Assembly (NCBI RefSeq): GCF_002950945.1
Contig: NZ_CP012673.1
Coordinates: 10,492,501-10,556,500 of the forward strand
DNA length: 64,000 nucleotides
Origin: Sorangium cellulosum
Lineage (GTDB): Bacteria; Myxococcota_A; Polyangia; Polyangiales; Polyangiaceae
Direction of reading: 5' to 3'
Shown here: positions 61,473 to 64,000 of the stretch, one piece after another
Layout: each line of letters opens with the position of its first letter
Position numbering within the stretch: position 1 is the stretch's first letter
Program-made: the position numbers and the translations under genes
Notes under the pieces: generated by a model
Told to the model about the DNA's origin: nothing
Databases searched by the model: none
Seen by the model: the letters and a program-made list of their open reading frames with translations, nothing else

Positions 61473-61864
61473 GGTGCCCAACTCTAGGTCGATTCGCCGG
61501 GGCGGTCGAGGCGCGGGCGGCGCGTCGGGCCCGCCCGCGCGAGCGCCCGTGCTCCGGCGCGCCAGCGAGCCGGAGCACGCCCGCGTCCCCCTCGCGCAAC
61601 CGTTGCGCACCGCCTCCCCCCGTGCGCCGCGTGTGGCCCGCGCGCCGCGTGTGTCAGACTCATGGCGGCGGCAGGCGACGATGGCGACGCCGGGGGTACG
61701 TTGGTCGATGGGCAGCGACGCAGCGGCCCCGGTCGGCTGACAGATGCGCAGAAATGTGCAAGAAGGGCGCTCGACTGCTATGCTTCGAGCCGTCTTCGCG
61801 TCGCGTCGATGGCGGCGCGCGGCGCCGGCCGTCTTCTCCGTGATCTTCGCGATTCCCCGGCGGA

Positions 61865-62119
61865 TCAGCGCGCTCTACGCCGTGGCGCGCGCTCTTCCGC
61901 GACGCGCCTCGTTCGGACCCGTTTAGTGTCCGACCGGGGCGGGTCGGAGGCCGCCTGCCAGGCGGTCGCCTCGCTGCCCGCGAGGCACGCCGGGATCCCG
62001 CACTGCAAACAGGCACCTTGGCGGTAGCTTCCGGAACCGATGCCGCGTGCTTGTACGTGGTAGCGGGATTCGCTAGGTGTTTTTATCGAAGTGAAGGGCG
62101 CCGGCCGGGCGCCTGACAT
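61865..62119 (-). CDS. possible small Cys-containing ORF
   Basis: A minus-strand frame of 84 codons begins at ATG 62119 and has a segment, YRQGACLQCGIPACLAGSE, with strong G/C third positions from about 62030 to 61930. The rest is basic and low in complexity. It overlaps the plus-strand hairpins and the likely 5' region of the TPR gene. It may be a real small protein or chance in GC-rich DNA. Confidence 0.2.
   Translation of the reverse strand: MSGARPAPFTSIKTPSESRYHVQARGIGSGSYRQGACLQCGIPACLAGSEATAWQAASDPPRSDTKRVRTRRVAEERAPRRRAR
61930..61986 (+). other. three adjacent perfect hairpins upstream of the TPR gene
   Basis: CCGACC/GGTCGG (61930-61935/61942-61947), CCGCCT/AGGCGG (61951-61956/61960-61965) and GCCTCGC/GCGAGGC (61968-61974/61980-61986) follow one another with 2-3 nt between them. 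A further 7-bp inverted pair, ATCCCGC (61995-62001) and GCGGGAT (62063-62069), lies downstream. This is in the 681-bp divergent gap 61473-62153. It could be a structured 5' leader RNA of the TPR gene or a DNA site. In such GC-rich DNA, hairpins also arise by chance. Confidence 0.3.
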
Positions 62120-62153
62120 TGCCCCGCTGTCCTCGTAGGAGATTCCCATCGCC

Positions 62154-64000
62154 GTGGCGGTCGATCGCGACAAGGTACTCCAGGCCGCACAGAAGCTGGT
62201 CGAGCGAAAGCGCTTCGACAGGGCCATCGCCGAGTACCAGAAGCTGGTCGCGGAGGACCCGAGGGACGTCCGGACGCTGCTCAAGATCGGCGACCTCTAC
62301 CTGAAGATGGAGGAGTACGTCGAGGCGATCACCACCTACGAGCGCGTCGGCCAGTTCTACTCCCTTCAGGGCTTCGCGCTCAAAGCGATCGCCGTTTACA
62401 AGCAGATCCGCGAGATCATCCACAAGCACGTCCCGCAGTACGAGGACCGCTTCGGCCACATCGTCCCGCGCCTCGCCGAGATCTACACGCAGCTCGGGCT
62501 CACGAGCGACGCGCTCGCGGCCTACGACGAGGTGGCCACGCGCCTCGTCCGCGCGGGCCGCGACCGCGACGCGATCGACATCTTCAAGCGGGTCGTCGAC
62601 CTCGATCCCAACAACCCGCTTCCCTACCTCCGCCTGGCCGAGACGCTGATCCGGGTCCGCGACTACGACGGCGCGATCCAGCGCTTCGGGACCGCCGCCG
62701 AGATCCTGCTCAAGCTCGGTCGGCGCGACGACGCGCTGAAGGTGGTCGAGCGCCTGCTGCAGCACCGCCCGGACGCCCGCTTCGCCCGGATGGCCGCCGA
62801 GATCTACCTCGACCGGGGCGACCCGAGCGACGGGATGTCGGCGCTCACCAAGCTGCAGATCGCGTTCAAGGAGAACCCGCGGGACCTGGAGACGCTCGCG
62901 CTCCTGGCCCGCGCCTTCGACCTGCTCGGGCAGCCGGCCAAGGCGATCGAGGTGCAGAAGGAGTCGGCGCGCATCGCGAAGGAGGCGGGCCGGGTCGACC
63001 AGTTCACCTCCCTCGTCACCGCGCTGCTCGCGCGCGCCCCGAACGACGAGGGTGTGCGCCAGCTCGCGTCGCAGCTCGCGCCCTCCTCGACGGATCCGCG
63101 CTCGTCCATCGATGTCGAGCTCGAGGAGGACGAGGACGATGACGATGTGGACGACGCGGAGGAGCTCGAGCTCGAGGACGCCGAGCCCTCGTCCGCGGCG
63201 CCGTTCCCGCTGCGCGCGTCGCAGCCCTCGACGGCCCCGGTCGCCAGCCCGCGGCAGCTCGTCGCCCACGCCGAGAGCTTCCGGCGCGACCGCGAGTACG
63301 ACAAGGCGGTCGCCCTCCTCAAGGGCGGCATCGCCCGGCTGCCGGCCGCCCGGGAGCTGCGCGAGAAGCTCTGCGACGTCCTGATCGAGGCGGGCGACCA
63401 GGACGGCGCGATCGAGGAGATGATCGCGTTCGCGCAGCAGCTGTCGAGCGAGGGTGCCGTCGACGACGCCGCGCGGCTGCTCGACGAGGTGCTGCTCCTC
63501 GACCCGGAGCACGCCCAGGCCACGGAGATGCTGGGCCAGCTCGGCTACGCCGTCCCGCAGGAGGAGGAGCTCGCCGAGGAGGAGCCGGCCGGGCGGGAAG
63601 GCTCGAGCACGGCCGTCGAGAACGAGGCGTACGCGTCCGAGGTGCCGAGCCAGGACCTCTACGACCCCGACGCGCCGCTGCCCGCGTACACGCTCGACGA
63701 GGACGGCGTGGTCGAGGCGCTCCCGCGTCGGCCGCAGCTCGTCACGCACCTCGACGACCCGTTCGCGAACGAGCCGCCGCTGCCCGCGTACGAGCTCGAG
63801 GACGAGGTCGAGGACGAAGAGGAGACGGCGTCCGTCAACCCGAGCCGCTCGCCCGGGCACCCGCTCGCGGTCGCGGCGTCCCAGCCGCCGCCGTCGATGC
63901 CCCCGCCGCCCGTCCTCGTCCCCCCGCCGGCGACGCTCTATGGCCCGGCGTCGGTCCGGCCGGCGTCGGTCCGGCCGGCCTCCGGCCGCTCCGTGCCGCC
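62154..64000 (+). CDS. tetratricopeptide repeat protein, 3' end beyond the window
   Basis: The frame is open from GTG 62154 to the window edge, at least 615 codons. From the start it has TPR helices in succession (LQAAQKLVERKRFDRAIAEY, LLKIGDLYLKMEEYVEAITT, RLAEIYTQLGLTSDALAAYD, VVDLDPNNPLPYLRLAETLI), an acidic linker near 330, another TPR block, then a Pro/Val-rich region with repeats of RPASV near the edge. AGGAGA lies 11 nt before the GTG, slightly far. It is cytosolic by appearance and probably a scaffold. The C-terminus is not seen, so its domain content is incomplete. Confidence 0.85.
   Translation, partial: MAVDRDKVLQAAQKLVERKRFDRAIAEYQKLVAEDPRDVRTLLKIGDLYLKMEEYVEAITTYERVGQFYSLQGFALKAIAVYKQIREIIHKHVPQYEDRFGHIVPRLAEIYTQLGLTSDALAAYDEVATRLVRAGRDRDAIDIFKRVVDLDPNNPLPYLRLAETLIRVRDYDGAIQRFGTAAEILLKLGRRDDALKVVERLLQHRPDARFARMAAEIYLDRGDPSDGMSALTKLQIAFKENPRDLETLALLARAFDLLGQPAKAIEVQKESARIAKEAGRVDQFTSLVTALLARAPNDEGVRQLASQLAPSSTDPRSSIDVELEEDEDDDDVDDAEELELEDAEPSSAAPFPLRASQPSTAPVASPRQLVAHAESFRRDREYDKAVALLKGGIARLPAARELREKLCDVLIEAGDQDGAIEEMIAFAQQLSSEGAVDDAARLLDEVLLLDPEHAQATEMLGQLGYAVPQEEELAEEEPAGREGSSTAVENEAYASEVPSQDLYDPDAPLPAYTLDEDGVVEALPRRPQLVTHLDDPFANEPPLPAYELEDEVEDEEETASVNPSRSPGHPLAVAASQPPPSMPPPPVLVPPPATLYGPASVRPASVRPASGRSVP

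Noticed and set aside
61744..61926. Small plus-strand ORF before the TPR gene
   Set aside because: No ribosome site, mixed codon bias and a basic, low-complexity product.

Overview
The window is very GC-rich throughout (my reading is about 70% or more), with strong G/C bias at codon third positions. It carries two eukaryotic-type Ser/Thr kinases, many secreted Cys-rich or Gly-rich lipoproteins, a Thr/Ser-poor regulatory repertoire of wHTH, ArsR and AraC types, and large intergenic gaps. Together with the absence of rRNA, tRNA, CRISPR or insertion sequences this fits a chromosomal segment of a large-genome myxobacterium of the Sorangium/Polyangium type. The species is an inference; no marker gene settles it.

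Layout. 1-616: no convincing complete gene. 617-6068: a STAS-like protein, an E1/ThiF-nitroreductase fusion (Rv1355c type), a second STAS-like protein and a PilZ-acyltransferase-like fusion. 6069-12547: a TerC membrane protein preceded by a coupled short ORF, a response regulator, two coupled ferritin-like proteins with perfect Shine-Dalgarno sites, a class II CPD photolyase and a DedA protein. 12708-19626: kinase plus coupled TPR-like secreted protein, Uma2 nuclease, lipoprotein, class III aminotransferase, DUF481 outer membrane protein. 19697-21134: a small Cys protein divergent from a VOC-ArsR-SRPBCC operon whose third gene is frameshifted and truncated. 21135-25381: an AT-richer junction with a good promoter, a lipoprotein, a P450, and a threonyl-tRNA synthetase that lacks TGS and editing domains and has a threonine-codon leader peptide with mutually exclusive hairpins, then an HTH/Zn-ribbon regulator.

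25492-37573: a four-part fusion (anti-sigma-like zinc finger, kinase, globin, alpha/beta hydrolase without its nucleophile), a large lipoprotein, a methyltransferase divergent from an AraC regulator, a metal-transporter-like membrane protein, an OmpA lipoprotein, an NAD-type isocitrate dehydrogenase, and a three-gene Smr cluster. 37743-46555: an orphan type VI secretion effector operon on the minus strand (unknown protein, PAAR-RHS polymorphic toxin, immunity protein, VgrG, TPR-like protein); the toxin tip and immunity gene are clearly lower in GC than their surroundings. 46811-51097: an acidic-tail protein, two tandem Cys-rich lipoprotein paralogues and a PEGA-type protein. 51098-51924 holds a degenerate tandem array with a 21-22 bp period.

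51925-64000: a Nudix hydrolase, an M15/DUF882-like protein with a heptad-repeat tail, a three-gene plus-strand run ending in dtd, a ketopantoate-reductase-like protein, pdxA overlapped by an atypical wHTH regulator, tldD, a structured 680 bp divergent gap, and a TPR protein that runs off the right edge.

The main candidate for an undescribed system is the threonine leader/hairpin region at 24796-25006. The kinase-globin-pseudohydrolase protein and the 21 bp array come next. All functions are read from sequence motifs by eye; no database search was run.
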